Shown: in pieces, positions 16,005 to 24,605 of the stretch
Layout of the letters: each line of letters opens with the position of its first letter
Numbering within the stretch: position 1 is the first letter of the stretch
Notes under the pieces: model-generated
The model's input: only the letters and a program-made list of their open reading frames with translations
What the model was told of the DNA's origin: nothing
The model's database searches: none
Program-made: the position numbers and the translations under genes
NCBI RefSeq assembly: GCF_948329825.1
Contig: NZ_CAOJCM010000004.1
Span: 186,001 to 250,000, forward strand
From: Paenibacillus sp. JJ-100
Lineage (GTDB): Bacteria > Bacillota > Bacilli > Paenibacillales > Paenibacillaceae
Length of the DNA: 64,000 nucleotides
Direction of reading: 5' to 3'

Positions 16005-17320
16005 TGGCTGGAGGAACATGGACAACTCAAAATAAGGTACGCCCCGGCGTATATATGAATTTTGCATCGGAGGGCACTTTACCGGGAACCGTCGGAGAGC
16101 GGGGAACTGTGGCGTTGGCACTTCCAATGTCTTGGGGAAAAGCAGGCAAGATCCTGACGGTGCAAGCAGGTGAAGAGGTACAAGCCACACTTGGCTATGA
16201 CTGGACAGCACCAGAGCTGCTGCTGATTCGTGAGGCGTTGAAACGTGCGCAAACATTGCTACTGTACCGTCTAAACGCAGGTACAAAAGCGAAAGCTACG
16301 CTGGACACTCTTACAGTAACAGCACAGCATGGTGGCGTACGCGGCAACGATTTGGCAGTTGTCATTTCAACGAATATGAATGAGCCTGATCGATTCGATG
16401 TCTCGACTCTGCTCGCTGGCAAAGAAGTACACAAACAAACGGTGTCCAACATCAGTCAGTTGCAATCCAATGCATATGTCACCTTCACTGGCGAAGGTAC
16501 ACTTACGACCACTGCTTCGCTTCCGCTAACAGGTGGAGGTGATGGTACATCTACGAACCAAGAGCATGCGGATTTCCTGAGCAAACTGGAGGTACTGGAT
16601 TTCAACACCGTGGGTCTAATCTCAGACGATGACACACTGAAGTCAGTGTACGCAGCTTACATCAAACGTTTGCGTGATACAGAAGGTAAGAAGGTACAAC
16701 TGGTACTTTCCAACTATCCGACTGCAGATCATGAAGGCGTCATTAGTGTGAAAAATGGAGTTGTGCTCGCAGATGGTACGGCTCTTACGCCGAAACAAAC
16801 CGTAGCTTGGACTGCCGGTGCGACGGCAGGGGCTAATCTGAACGAATCTCTGACCTTCCAAGCGTATGACGATGCCGTGGATGTGAATGGACGGTTGACG
16901 CATACCGAGACAGAGGCGGCACTGCGCAATGGAGAGTTTGTATTTACAGCGAGTAGCAACCGTGCATTGGTGGAGCAGGATGTAAACACCTTCCGTTCCG
17001 TAACCCCGGATAAGGCACGCCATTTTGCCAAAAACCGTGTAGTTCGTGTTCTGGATGGTATCGCAAATGACATGAAACGCATCTTTGAATCCTATTACAT
17101 TGGTAAAGTCAACAACAATGAGGATGGACGCAGTCTGTTCCGCTCTCAATGTGTCACATATCTGAAGCAGCTTCAGGATATCGGAGCGATTCAGAATTTT
17201 GATTCCAAAACAGATATTACCGTGCTTCCGGGCAATGAAACCGACAGTATTTTGATCGAAGTGCAGGTACAGCCTGTGGATTCCGTTGAAAAAGTATACA
17301 TGAAAGTGAAGGTGGTTTAA
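16004..17320 (+). CDS. xkdK: Contractile tail sheath protein (XkdK-like)
   Basis: The 438-residue protein is a PBSX-type tail sheath subunit, whose stacked hexamers contract and drive the tube into a target cell. Family traits seen are the opening GGTWTTQNKVRPGVYMNFASEG and the VGERGTVALALPMSWGKAG block. The C-terminal domain that locks sheath to tube includes YYIGKVNNNEDGRSLFRSQCVTYLKQLQDIGAIQNF. Length is usual for XkdK. GAGGAGG precedes the ATG, which overlaps the upstream stop. The tube gene follows after one base. Presence of a sheath makes this an R-type, contractile particle. Confidence 0.92.
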   Translation: MAGGTWTTQNKVRPGVYMNFASEGTLPGTVGERGTVALALPMSWGKAGKILTVQAGEEVQATLGYDWTAPELLLIREALKRAQTLLLYRLNAGTKAKATLDTLTVTAQHGGVRGNDLAVVISTNMNEPDRFDVSTLLAGKEVHKQTVSNISQLQSNAYVTFTGEGTLTTTASLPLTGGGDGTSTNQEHADFLSKLEVLDFNTVGLISDDDTLKSVYAAYIKRLRDTEGKKVQLVLSNYPTADHEGVISVKNGVVLADGTALTPKQTVAWTAGATAGANLNESLTFQAYDDAVDVNGRLTHTETEAALRNGEFVFTASSNRALVEQDVNTFRSVTPDKARHFAKNRVVRVLDGIANDMKRIFESYYIGKVNNNEDGRSLFRSQCVTYLKQLQDIGAIQNFDSKTDITVLPGNETDSILIEVQVQPVDSVEKVYMKVKVV

Positions 17321-17321
17321 G

Positions 17322-17780
17322 ATGGCATTTTTGAAAGCAAGCGACACGATCTCCGGGCAGGAGGGCCGCGCATACGCAACCATTAACGGACAGACGGAAG
17401 AGATGTTCTATGTGAAGACGCTAGAAGCAACGGTAGAGAAGCAAAAAGCAGAGGTCAAAACATTGGGCCGCCGCGGCGTGCAGCACAAAGCAACCGGCTG
17501 GTCTGGATCGGGCTCCATGACGATTTTTTATACGACCTCCCGTTTCCGTGAGCTGATGCTCGAGTACATGCAGAATGGCGTGGATACCTACTTCGACATT
17601 GAAGTGACCAATGAAGATCCATCGTCCACGATTGGCAAACAGACCGTTACCCTTAAAGGTGTTAACCTCGACAGTGTGATCATGGCATCCCTGGATACCG
17701 AGGCTGAGGCACTGGAGGAAGAAGTGAGTTTTACGTTTGAAGATGTAGATATGCCCGTATCCTTTAATCTGCCAAAGTAA
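17322..17780 (+). CDS. xkdM: Tail tube protein (XkdM-like)
   Basis: The 152-residue protein forms the inner tube in XkdM-type tails. Conserved blocks are DTISGQEGRAYATINGQTEEMFYVKTLEA at the N-terminus, KTLGRRGVQHKATGWSGSGSMTIFY in the middle and VTLKGVNLDSVIMASLDTEAEALEEEVSFTFED near the end. Length and order (sheath then tube) are exactly as in PBSX. GAAGGTGG provides the ribosome site, and the gene is one base after the sheath stop. Tube rings are expected in one-to-one ratio with sheath rings, matching the tight coupling. Confidence 0.9.
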   Translation: MAFLKASDTISGQEGRAYATINGQTEEMFYVKTLEATVEKQKAEVKTLGRRGVQHKATGWSGSGSMTIFYTTSRFRELMLEYMQNGVDTYFDIEVTNEDPSSTIGKQTVTLKGVNLDSVIMASLDTEAEALEEEVSFTFEDVDMPVSFNLPK

Positions 17781-18015
17781 GCTAAGTAAGCTAAAGCACG
17801 GACTGCGAATACAGTAAGATCGATATTTATAAATGGAGCTTCGGTTTTGTGAAAATAAACCAGTTCAACTTGCCTGTGTTACGGGCTATTTGGCGTGTTC
17901 AAATTCTTCTAGCATTCGCTTCTAACACCTGAAGAGTTACTTGGAATAAACCAATACAATAGCTCTTCGTCGCTTATGTGCGGCGGGGAGCCTTAATTTA
18001 AGAGGAGGAACAAAC
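17781..18015 (+). other. Gap in the tail operon with a stable hairpin
   Basis: This 235-base space is unusual in an otherwise tightly packed operon. It contains a hairpin at 17962-17991, with 12-base arms that pair throughout if three G-U pairs are allowed, just before the AAGAGGAGG of the next gene. No T run follows, so it may be an RNA-processing or stability element separating the abundant sheath and tube mRNA from minor components. Confidence 0.5.
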
Positions 18016-18438
18016 ATGAGTGGATTGAGTATGTTTTTTGCACAAAATGTAACAGCAGATACAACGGAGGAATTTATCGTATCTCCTCGCTTTAAAGATG
18101 ACAAAGGTGCACCGGTTGCCTGGAAACTACGCAGTATGACCGAAGATGAGAACCAGGAATGTCGCAAAGCGGCTACCCGCAAAATCAAAGGCAAAAATGG
18201 TGTTTACACACCTGACATTGACGCAAATGATTACATGGCTCGTCTGATGACAGCAAGCGTGGTATACCCGGACTTGAAAAATACGGAACTGCAGCGCTCT
18301 TATGGCGTGATGGGGGCGGAGTCGCTTTTGCGGAAAATGCTGTTGCCTGGGGAGTTCGCTTCGCTTGGTGAACAGGTTCAGAAGCTAAATGGCTTCAATC
18401 AGGACATGAACGAACTGGTGGATGACGTAAAAAACTAA
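18016..18438 (+). CDS. xkdN: Tail assembly chaperone, short form (XkdN-like)
   Basis: The 140-residue protein matches XkdN-type tail assembly chaperones, the functional equal of lambda gpG, which coat the tape measure protein before tube polymerisation. It shows the family's SPRFKDDKGAPVAWKLRSMTEDENQECRKAATR and DYMARLMTASVVYPDL blocks. AAGAGGAGG precedes the ATG. The frame ends at TAA 18436-18438 directly after a canonical slippery heptamer, so a fraction of ribosomes should shift and make the 200-residue long form described separately. Confidence 0.88.
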   Translation: MSGLSMFFAQNVTADTTEEFIVSPRFKDDKGAPVAWKLRSMTEDENQECRKAATRKIKGKNGVYTPDIDANDYMARLMTASVVYPDLKNTELQRSYGVMGAESLLRKMLLPGEFASLGEQVQKLNGFNQDMNELVDDVKN

Positions 18439-18617
18439 TTAAAGAGGGCGATTCCGAAGCCAATCTGGCTTATTACGCTCTCCACGAATTAAAGATTTTG
18501 CCGCATGAGCTAATGGCCTTCTCGATACGACAACGAGCAGCCATCTATGCGATGATCCAGGTCCGGGTGGAGGAAGAGAAGAAAGAGCGAGCGAAAAGCC
18601 GCTCTCGGAAAAAATAG
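18016..18617 (+). CDS. Tail assembly chaperone, -1 frameshift long form (gpGT equivalent)
   Basis: A -1 shift at 18429-18435 joins the 140-residue XkdN-like protein to 60 further codons (from CTA at 18435 to the TAG at 18615-18617). The added part reads LIKEGDSEANLAYYALHELKILPHELMAFSIRQRAAIYAMIQVRVEEEKKERAKSRSRKK. ALHELKILPHEL and RAAIYAMI are typical of the T half of gpGT-type proteins, which grip the tape measure. This downstream frame has no start codon with a ribosome site, so it depends on frameshifting. The tape measure gene begins 22 bases later, as in most tailed phages. Confidence 0.85.
18429..18482 (+). promoter_or_regulatory. Programmed -1 ribosomal frameshift signal
   Basis: The heptamer A AAA AAC (18429-18435) is in the correct phase with the zero frame and is followed directly by the TAA. 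A two-part hairpin starts eight bases later. The outer stem is GAGGGCG (18444-18450) with CGCTCTC (18476-18482), and the inner stem AAGCCA / TGGCTT has a three-base loop. Slippery site, spacer and stem are the three classic parts. Confidence 0.88.
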
Positions 18618-18639
18618 TGTAGAAAGGAGGGAGATATGA

Positions 18640-20421
18640 ATGTATGCCATGTTTGCAAGATTATATGTGATGTCAAACCGAATGATCCAGCAATTTCAAC
18701 AAATGCCTGCGGCGATCAGCTCCGCGTTTAGCTCTGCGCGACAGAATAATATTGCAGCTGTCGGTAGTTTGCTTCGAGAGGTATCGCAGGAACAAGTTAA
18801 AGTGAACGCTGCTTTTGCTGAAGGAGCTCAGCGAGTCAAAGCCTGGCTTGGCATCATTAAGTCAGCAGGAAAAGCTGTTCTGGCTCCGGCAGCGCAGGAG
18901 GAGGATCTGAAGCATCGATATATGGCTGCAACAGGCGATGATGCTCAGGGAGAGACGATATTTAATCGTTATCGTGCAGAAGCGTTCAAGGGTGGACATA
19001 GTGTAACGGACGCTTTGCAAGGTGCCCTGTCACTTATCCCCTACGCACAGAATACTGGTCAGATGGACAAGTTGCGGGATATGGCTAAACGGTTAAGTAT
19101 GTTATCTCCGGATGGCAAAAACATGTCGGATGCAACTGGTGCCTTAGTCGCCGCCATGAACGGAGATAATGGTGATCTTGCTCAGTCTTTTAATATTCCA
19201 GAAGAGTTGTTAAATGGGGCAGGGCTTGAACAAACGATTGATGCATCCAATTTGGATGAGTTTATACAAAAGCTTGATGTGATTTTGCAGAAGCAGGGCT
19301 ACACTCAACAGGCTTTCGATACCATGCTAGATTCACCTCTCCAGAAATGGAATGCCCTTGTTAATCAATTCAATGGAGTTCTGGGTCAGATTGGACAGGT
19401 TGCACTTGTGGCACTTACGCCCTTATTAGATCGATTGAATGAAGCTTTTGCCAACGGGGAATTTACGGGTATCATCGAATGGATTAGCAATGCATTTATG
19501 ATTGCAGCTAATGCGCTCACGATACTTGTTGATGGCATTCTGTATATTGCAAGTGTGATTCTGCAGAACTGGGACATTATTCAGCCGATCTTGATGGCGT
19601 TAGCTATAGTGGTACTCGCTTTGGTCATCGCGCAAGTTTACAGCCTCGTTGTAGCCTGGTTATTGCTAAATTGGCCGATTCTGCTTGCCATAGCCGCCAT
19701 CGCAGCAGTGATTGGCATTTTGAGTATGATGGGCGTATCGGGAACCGAGATTTTGGGAGCAATTATCGGTATATTTATGCTGCTTGGAGAAATTATACGA
19801 GTTGTAATCGCCACCATGTGGAATCGCTTTGCTATTTTCGCAGATTTCATAGCTAATCTGTTTAATGAACCCGTATATGCAGGGAAGAAACTGCTCTATG
19901 ATTTAGCAATGTTCGCTTTGCAGACCTTTTACAATATTATTGTAGGCATCGAGGAGTTTCTAGGCAAAGCCGCAGGGGCAATTGGAAAGGTTGCTTCTTT
20001 AATTAACGACACCTTCGGTACGAATCTGTATGTGATGTCCGAGTCGGATATTAACATTGGTAGCAGAAGTATTAAGGGTTGGATGGATGCCTTGGAATCA
20101 TGGGAGCCAAAGAGTGAAAAAGAGGCTTTTCATATGAAACGGATGGACGGAGAATTCGATCCTAATGTTTTTGGCAAGGCACAGGATATTGCAGAAAATC
20201 TATTTTCTAAAACACCTCCTTTGCCCGATCCAAACTCCAAAGAAAAAGAATTACCTGGGGGCTTTGGCAAAGATCTTATTCCTAAAACACCTCCTATACC
20301 ATCCGTGCCAACGACACCTGCTCCCGCTCCCACAAACATGAACAATATGAGTAATATCAACAAGATTAACAATATCGGACAAGTCGACAAGATTGGTGAT
20401 GTGGATGCACTGTGGACGTAA
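18640..20421 (+). CDS. Tail tape measure protein, short
   Basis: The 593-residue protein sets tail length. Residues about 1-230 are helical and charged, while about 245-440 hold several strongly hydrophobic segments, the pattern usual for tape measures. The C-terminus has Pro-rich stretches (FSKTPPLPDPN, TPPIPSVPTTPAPAPT), then an Asn/Met/Ile-rich run (NMNNMSNINKINNIG). It is much shorter than XkdO of PBSX, which exceeds 1300 residues, so a short tail is expected. The ATG at 18640 has AGGAGGGAG six bases upstream; a closer ATG at 18636 opens only a 31-codon frame. It follows the chaperone frameshift pair, as tape measures do. Confidence 0.85.
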   Translation: MYAMFARLYVMSNRMIQQFQQMPAAISSAFSSARQNNIAAVGSLLREVSQEQVKVNAAFAEGAQRVKAWLGIIKSAGKAVLAPAAQEEDLKHRYMAATGDDAQGETIFNRYRAEAFKGGHSVTDALQGALSLIPYAQNTGQMDKLRDMAKRLSMLSPDGKNMSDATGALVAAMNGDNGDLAQSFNIPEELLNGAGLEQTIDASNLDEFIQKLDVILQKQGYTQQAFDTMLDSPLQKWNALVNQFNGVLGQIGQVALVALTPLLDRLNEAFANGEFTGIIEWISNAFMIAANALTILVDGILYIASVILQNWDIIQPILMALAIVVLALVIAQVYSLVVAWLLLNWPILLAIAAIAAVIGILSMMGVSGTEILGAIIGIFMLLGEIIRVVIATMWNRFAIFADFIANLFNEPVYAGKKLLYDLAMFALQTFYNIIVGIEEFLGKAAGAIGKVASLINDTFGTNLYVMSESDINIGSRSIKGWMDALESWEPKSEKEAFHMKRMDGEFDPNVFGKAQDIAENLFSKTPPLPDPNSKEKELPGGFGKDLIPKTPPIPSVPTTPAPAPTNMNNMSNINKINNIGQVDKIGDVDALWT

Positions 20422-20615
20422 CGAGCGAAGATCTGAAACTAATGCGTGAGCTTGCCGAGATGCAGGCAATTCAGCGCTTTGTCAGTCTGACGCCAACCGT
20501 GCAGGTCACCACAGGTGACATTAACAGTGGACACGATATAGATAGTATCATCAGCAAAATTACCGATGGACTGAACAGTCAGATCGTCTCCAGTGCTCAG
20601 GGGGTGTATGGTTAA
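20412..20615 (+). CDS. Small protein between tape measure and LysM tail gene
   Basis: A 67-residue frame starts with GTG inside the end of the tape measure gene (10-base overlap) and ends directly before the next ATG. It reads VTSEDLKLMRELAEMQAIQRFVSLTPTVQVTTGDINSGHDIDSIISKITDGL. This type of short acidic helical protein with a central TGDINSGxDID motif is often found in this slot in PBSX-like loci. Its role in the tail hub is unknown. Translational coupling on both sides supports it being real. Confidence 0.72.
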   Translation: MDVTSEDLKLMRELAEMQAIQRFVSLTPTVQVTTGDINSGHDIDSIISKITDGLNSQIVSSAQGVYG

Positions 20616-21314
20616 ATGGACTATTCAATTCAGCTTAGTTTTAACAACCGTTCGGAATATATCTATTTCCCAGTGATTCCGGAGAGTATTGAGTTCTCAG
20701 ATGCAGGAGACGGAAGTACGTTTAACGTCAGTCGTCTGGGGGAGATCAATGTAATCAAATCACCTAAACTGAGAGAAGTGAGCTTCAGCGGCATTTTTCC
20801 GGCGGATTACAGCCCATATCATTTCAAATATGATACAAGAGATCCAGGAGCGCAGAAAGGATCCTACCGCGATCCCTATGAGTATGTGAAAGATATTATT
20901 CGCTGGATGCAGACCGGACGACCTGTCAGGCTGATCTTCTCGAGTGCGAGATATACGGTCAACATGGCCGTCTCCATTGAGAGTTTCGACTGGAAGGAGA
21001 CCGCAGGTACGGTTGGGGATATCCAGTATGAGATTCAGCTCAAGCAGTACGTTTTTTATGCAGCCCGAAAAGTAGTACCACTGAAGAACAGCCAGAGTAA
21101 GGCCGCAGCTTCAAAAACGAAAAGCAAACCTTCCCGTCCCGATGAAAAAGTAAAACCGAAGACCGTCACACTGAAAGCCGGAGACTCCTTATGGTCTGTT
21201 GCCAAAGCTCATCTGGGTGACGGAGCACGCTGGAAAGAGTTGCAGAAGCTCAATGGTATCAAGGACGCACAGCTCAAGAAGTTGCCGATTGGACTTGTCG
21301 TCAAGCTTCCGTGA
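20616..21314 (+). CDS. xkdP: LysM-containing tail protein (XkdP-like)
   Basis: The 232-residue protein matches XkdP. The N-terminal two thirds is a beta-rich tail-hub domain (FPVIPESIEFSDAGDG, PKLREVSFSGIFPADYSP, YEIQLKQYVFYAARKV). A Lys/Ser/Pro-rich linker (about 157-182) leads to a C-terminal LysM module (KTVTLKAGDSLWSVAKAHLGDGARWKELQKLNGI). Equivalent proteins link tape measure and baseplate spike and may touch peptidoglycan on contraction. The ATG follows the previous stop without a gap. It is followed after 13 bases by the XkdQ-like gene. Confidence 0.88.
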   Translation: MDYSIQLSFNNRSEYIYFPVIPESIEFSDAGDGSTFNVSRLGEINVIKSPKLREVSFSGIFPADYSPYHFKYDTRDPGAQKGSYRDPYEYVKDIIRWMQTGRPVRLIFSSARYTVNMAVSIESFDWKETAGTVGDIQYEIQLKQYVFYAARKVVPLKNSQSKAAASKTKSKPSRPDEKVKPKTVTLKAGDSLWSVAKAHLGDGARWKELQKLNGIKDAQLKKLPIGLVVKLP

Positions 21315-21327
21315 AAGGAGAGATGAT

Positions 21328-22338
21328 ATGCAGCAGGAGATCCATCTGGACAATAGGCAGATTAGTGAGAAAGAGCAGCTATTGCTGGATGACAAACAAG
21401 GGAATATCTGGGACATTAGCGACATTGCTGGCGACATTACGTACAAAACCTCTCGAATCGGCAAGCCGTCTTCTCTGGAATTCACGTTGATTAAGGGAAG
21501 CTTGTTCCAGAGTCGGAACTTTAGCTATGAGAACGGTTATGTGGTGAGGTACACGCGTGGAAAACAGGGAATTTTTTATGGATACATTTTTTCAGTGGAC
21601 CACGGCATGGACGAAAATGTAGAGATCAAAGCTTATGACCAGACACGATATCTCACCGCGAATCAGACCTACCAGTTCGTTAACGCAACGGCGGCAGACG
21701 TCATTAAGCGAATTGCAACGGATTTTCAGTTGAAAACGGGAGAGCTGAAGCAGCCCAACTATGTTATTCCGCGCATGCTTTTTGATAATAAAAAGATGAT
21801 CGACATGATCTGTGAGGCTCTGGATAGAACGCTGATTTATAGTGGCAAAAACTATATCTTCTACGATGATTTCGGCAAGCTTGCCCTTCGAGATGTCGAA
21901 GAGATGCCTTATGGCTTCGTCATTGGAGATCACAGTCTGCTTACGGACTATAGTTATACACGGTCAATTGACGACGAGACCTATAATAAAATCAAGTTGT
22001 ACCGGGATAACAAAGATACGGGCAAACGAGAAACGTATGTGCATCAGGATTCAGGCAGCATCCGTCAATGGGGGCTGCTTTTTTTGTACCAAAAAGCGGA
22101 TGATGGTCTGAATGCAGGTCAGATTGATGACATGCTGAAGACATTGATGACGCTGCGTAACCGGGAGACACAGACGTTGAAAGTCGATGCGCTTGGCGAT
22201 TTCAAGGTGAGGGCCGGAAGTTTTGTTAACATTCAGATCGAAGAATTGAAAATTAATCAATATTTTCTGGTGGACGAGTGTACGCACAAGGTACAGGGAG
22301 GTGTGCACACCATGTCCCTGGATTTGAAGGTGGTGTAG
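21328..22338 (+). CDS. xkdQ: Baseplate hub protein (XkdQ-like)
   Basis: The 336-residue protein is an XkdQ/YqbQ-like hub subunit, the counterpart of T4 gp27 or Mu gpD. Typical parts are the opening LLDDKQGNIWDISDIAGDITYKTSRIGKPSSLEFTLIKG, the YTRGKQGIFYGYIFSVDHGMDENVEIKAYDQTRYL block and the closing HKVQGGVHTMSLDLKVV. The hub sits at the tube tip and anchors the spike. I use the ATG at 21328 with AAAGGAG upstream; a longer in-frame reading from 21199 runs into the LysM gene and lacks a ribosome site. Confidence 0.88.
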   Translation: MQQEIHLDNRQISEKEQLLLDDKQGNIWDISDIAGDITYKTSRIGKPSSLEFTLIKGSLFQSRNFSYENGYVVRYTRGKQGIFYGYIFSVDHGMDENVEIKAYDQTRYLTANQTYQFVNATAADVIKRIATDFQLKTGELKQPNYVIPRMLFDNKKMIDMICEALDRTLIYSGKNYIFYDDFGKLALRDVEEMPYGFVIGDHSLLTDYSYTRSIDDETYNKIKLYRDNKDTGKRETYVHQDSGSIRQWGLLFLYQKADDGLNAGQIDDMLKTLMTLRNRETQTLKVDALGDFKVRAGSFVNIQIEELKINQYFLVDECTHKVQGGVHTMSLDLKVV

Positions 22339-22344
22339 CCATTT

Positions 22345-22602
22345 ATGATGCTTGATGTGATTAAAAAGGCGGCAGTAGCCGCCGTAGATGCCAAATCTCC
22401 CGTGCAGATTATGTACGGAAATGTGACGAGTACACAGCCTTTGGAGATTACCGTAGAACAACGGTTTGCTCTACGTGACCCTTTTCTGGTGATACCCGAA
22501 TCTGCAACACAAAAAAACTGGATGATTGGTGACTCGGCTTTGATGCTACGTGTGCAGGGCGGAGACAGTTATGTTGTACTGGATCGGTTGGTGAAGCCAT
22601 GA
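22345..22602 (+). CDS. xkdR: DUF2577 baseplate protein (XkdR-like)
   Basis: This 85-residue beta-rich protein corresponds to XkdR/DUF2577, a small tail-tip protein next to the hub. Visible are the opening MLDVIKKAAVAAVDAKSPVQIMYGNVTSTQPLEITVEQRF and the closing WMIGDSALMLRVQGGDSYVVLDRLV, which suggest an OB-like domain as in spike proteins. GAAGGTGGTG lies before the ATG pair. Its stop overlaps the next ATG by four bases (ATGA), and gene order matches PBSX. Confidence 0.82.
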   Translation: MMLDVIKKAAVAAVDAKSPVQIMYGNVTSTQPLEITVEQRFALRDPFLVIPESATQKNWMIGDSALMLRVQGGDSYVVLDRLVKP

Positions 22603-23012
22603 TCCCGCAAGGCGCACTAATTGGCGAAGAAAATCAGGACGAAGTTTCAGTACTTCCAAGTTTGACCTATGTGCTGCACGCTTCGGGTCAACGGATCGGG
22701 AGACTTCAGTTAGATGGAAAAGAGGCAGTGAAACAAGCGGTGTACAAAGCTTTATCCACACGTCGTTATGAACATTTAATCTATTCGACCGATTACGGCA
22801 TGGAATGGTCTTGGGAAGGTGTGTCCGGGAGATCTATGGTTGAATCTGAACTGGAACGATGGATTCAAGAGGCGCTCCTTCCGGATGATCGGATTTCAGA
22901 AGTCACTGCATTCGATTTTGTCCATGAACCGGATGGTGTAAAGGTTTCTTTTAACGTAGCAACGGATTTTGGCAGCTTCAGGCAGGAGACGGAGGTGAAC
23001 ATAAATGTATGA
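22599..23012 (+). CDS. xkdS: DUF2634 baseplate wedge protein (XkdS-like, gp25 type)
   Basis: The 137-residue protein matches XkdS/DUF2634, the PBSX counterpart of T4 gp25, which starts sheath assembly at the baseplate. The mid part YKALSTRRYEHLIYSTDYGMEWSW and the RWIQEALLPDDRISEV segment are the family signature. It begins in a four-base overlap with the DUF2577 gene and ends eight bases inside the baseplate J gene. The tight coupling fits subunits made in fixed ratio. Confidence 0.85.
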   Translation: MIPQGALIGEENQDEVSVLPSLTYVLHASGQRIGRLQLDGKEAVKQAVYKALSTRRYEHLIYSTDYGMEWSWEGVSGRSMVESELERWIQEALLPDDRISEVTAFDFVHEPDGVKVSFNVATDFGSFRQETEVNINV

Positions 23013-24063
23013 ACAGGAGACATTTGAAACAATTTTAAACCGGATGTTGGATAGAGTGCCAGATGGTGTAGATAAGCGCGAAGGCAGCATTATCTATGAT
23101 GCTCTCGCTCCAGCAGCAGTGGAGATGGCTCAACTGTATATCGAATTAGATGTGAACGCCAACCTGAAATTCGCAGATACTGCTTCCGGTGAATATCTGG
23201 ATCGAGCGATAGCCTGGTCGGGTATTACTCGTAAACTTCCTACCAAGACACGTTGGGTTGCAAGCTTCGAGGATAACGAGGGCAAACCTGTGGAAATTCC
23301 GATGGAGAGTCGTTTTTCGACCGGAGAACGAGTATATAGAGCTGTGGAGCGGATAGCGACAGGGCAATTCGTACTCGAATGTGAGGTCGCAGGTGCGCAG
23401 GGGAATGAATACACAGGTACGTTGTTACCTATCGATTACATTGCAGGCCTAACCACCGCCAAATTAACCAAACTGCTTGTTCCAGGAGAGGACGAGGAGA
23501 CAGATCAAACATTGTATGATCGTTATCAGGACAAGGTGTCCCGCCCGATCACAAGTGCCAACAAGTATCAGTATGAGCTGTGGGCGCGGGAGAATGCCGG
23601 AGTAGGCAAAGCAAAGGCTTTTCCACTCTGGAATGGTCCCGGCACAGTTAAGGTGGCTCTGTTGAACAATGAGATGCGCGCTCCTACTGAGGGTGTGATT
23701 GAATCTGTTCAGCAATACATCGACCCTACACAGGATGGCATGGGTGAAGGTGCTGCGCCAATCGGTCCTGTCGTCACAGTCGTAGGGGCGGAAGAAGTCC
23801 CAATTGATATTGAGGTGCAGGTCACACTTGCTTCAGGATCGACATATGAAGGTGTGAAATCGTTGATTGAAACGGGGGTTGCCACGTACCTAAAAGAGCT
23901 GGCATTTACCGATCCGTTAGTTCGCTGGACACGGATTGCCAATGTTATTCTCGATCTTCCGCCAGTTATTGATTACAGCAATCTGCTGGTCAACGGCGGC
24001 ATGTCCAATCTGGAGATTGCACCGGGAGCCGTCGCTGTGCTTGGGACGGTGAAGGTGATATGA
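23005..24063 (+). CDS. xkdT: Baseplate J protein (XkdT-like)
   Basis: The 352-residue protein is a baseplate J/gp47-like wedge subunit. Marks are the opening FETILNRMLDRVPDGVDKREGSIIYDALAPAAVEMAQLYIELD, the YLDRAIAWSGITRKLPT block and DRYQDKVSRPITSANKYQYELWARENAGVGKAKAFPLWNGPGTV near residues 170-215. In contractile tails this protein bridges the central hub to the peripheral wedges and triggers sheath contraction. GGAGGTGA precedes the ATG. The gene overlaps both neighbours by a few bases. Confidence 0.9.
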   Translation: MYEQETFETILNRMLDRVPDGVDKREGSIIYDALAPAAVEMAQLYIELDVNANLKFADTASGEYLDRAIAWSGITRKLPTKTRWVASFEDNEGKPVEIPMESRFSTGERVYRAVERIATGQFVLECEVAGAQGNEYTGTLLPIDYIAGLTTAKLTKLLVPGEDEETDQTLYDRYQDKVSRPITSANKYQYELWARENAGVGKAKAFPLWNGPGTVKVALLNNEMRAPTEGVIESVQQYIDPTQDGMGEGAAPIGPVVTVVGAEEVPIDIEVQVTLASGSTYEGVKSLIETGVATYLKELAFTDPLVRWTRIANVILDLPPVIDYSNLLVNGGMSNLEIAPGAVAVLGTVKVI

Positions 24064-24605
24064 CCAAAGCGGATGTATTAATGAATTTATTACCACCGCT
24101 CTACGAAAATGTACTTGAGATGCAGCTTCTGACAGAGACAGAAGGCGCTGAACTGGACAAGCTTGCCGTTGGAGTGGAAGATGCACTGCAGCAGTTTTAC
24201 CCAGAGTCCGCGACTTGGGCATTAGATCGGTATGAACAGGATTTGCAGATTCCGATTAACCGTGCCAAACCGGATGATCAACGGAGATCCGTCATCATTT
24301 CCAAAATGCGCGGCAGCGGAAAAGTCTCAGGTTCCATGCTCAAAAATGTTGCTCAGGCTTATGAAAGTGGGAGCATTTATGTTTCGTTAGATGCAAGTGA
24401 GTATCGCATTTTAATACGCTTTACCGATACGTTGGGTCTACCGCCCAACTTAGACGATCTGAAAGCAGCGATTGAAGATATTAAACCGGCACACATGACC
24501 GTGGAGTATCGACTACGTTATCTGACCATTGCCGAGGTCGAGAGCATGACTCTGAGAGAAATTGAACTAATTCGACAGGATAAATTTGCAGGAGGTGGAG
24601 CTTAA
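24060..24605 (+). CDS. xkdU: YmfQ/DUF2313 baseplate protein (XkdU-like)
   Basis: The 181-residue protein matches the YmfQ/DUF2313 family (XkdU in PBSX, gp48 in Mu-type tails), another baseplate wedge part linking to the fibres. Typical segments are LLPPLYENVLEMQLLTETEGAELDKL and ALDRYEQDLQIPINRAKPDDQRRSVIISKMRGSGKVSGSMLKNVA. It begins in an ATGA overlap with baseplate J, and its last base is the first base of the fibre gene start. This coupling runs unbroken from 22.6 to 26.7 kb. Confidence 0.87.
   Translation: MTKADVLMNLLPPLYENVLEMQLLTETEGAELDKLAVGVEDALQQFYPESATWALDRYEQDLQIPINRAKPDDQRRSVIISKMRGSGKVSGSMLKNVAQAYESGSIYVSLDASEYRILIRFTDTLGLPPNLDDLKAAIEDIKPAHMTVEYRLRYLTIAEVESMTLREIELIRQDKFAGGGA

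Noticed and set aside
18636..18731. 31-codon ORF with CxxC motifs starting four bases before the tape measure gene
   Set aside because: It lies wholly within the tape measure coding sequence in another frame; the ATG at 18640 gives the real protein, so the Cys pattern is taken as chance.
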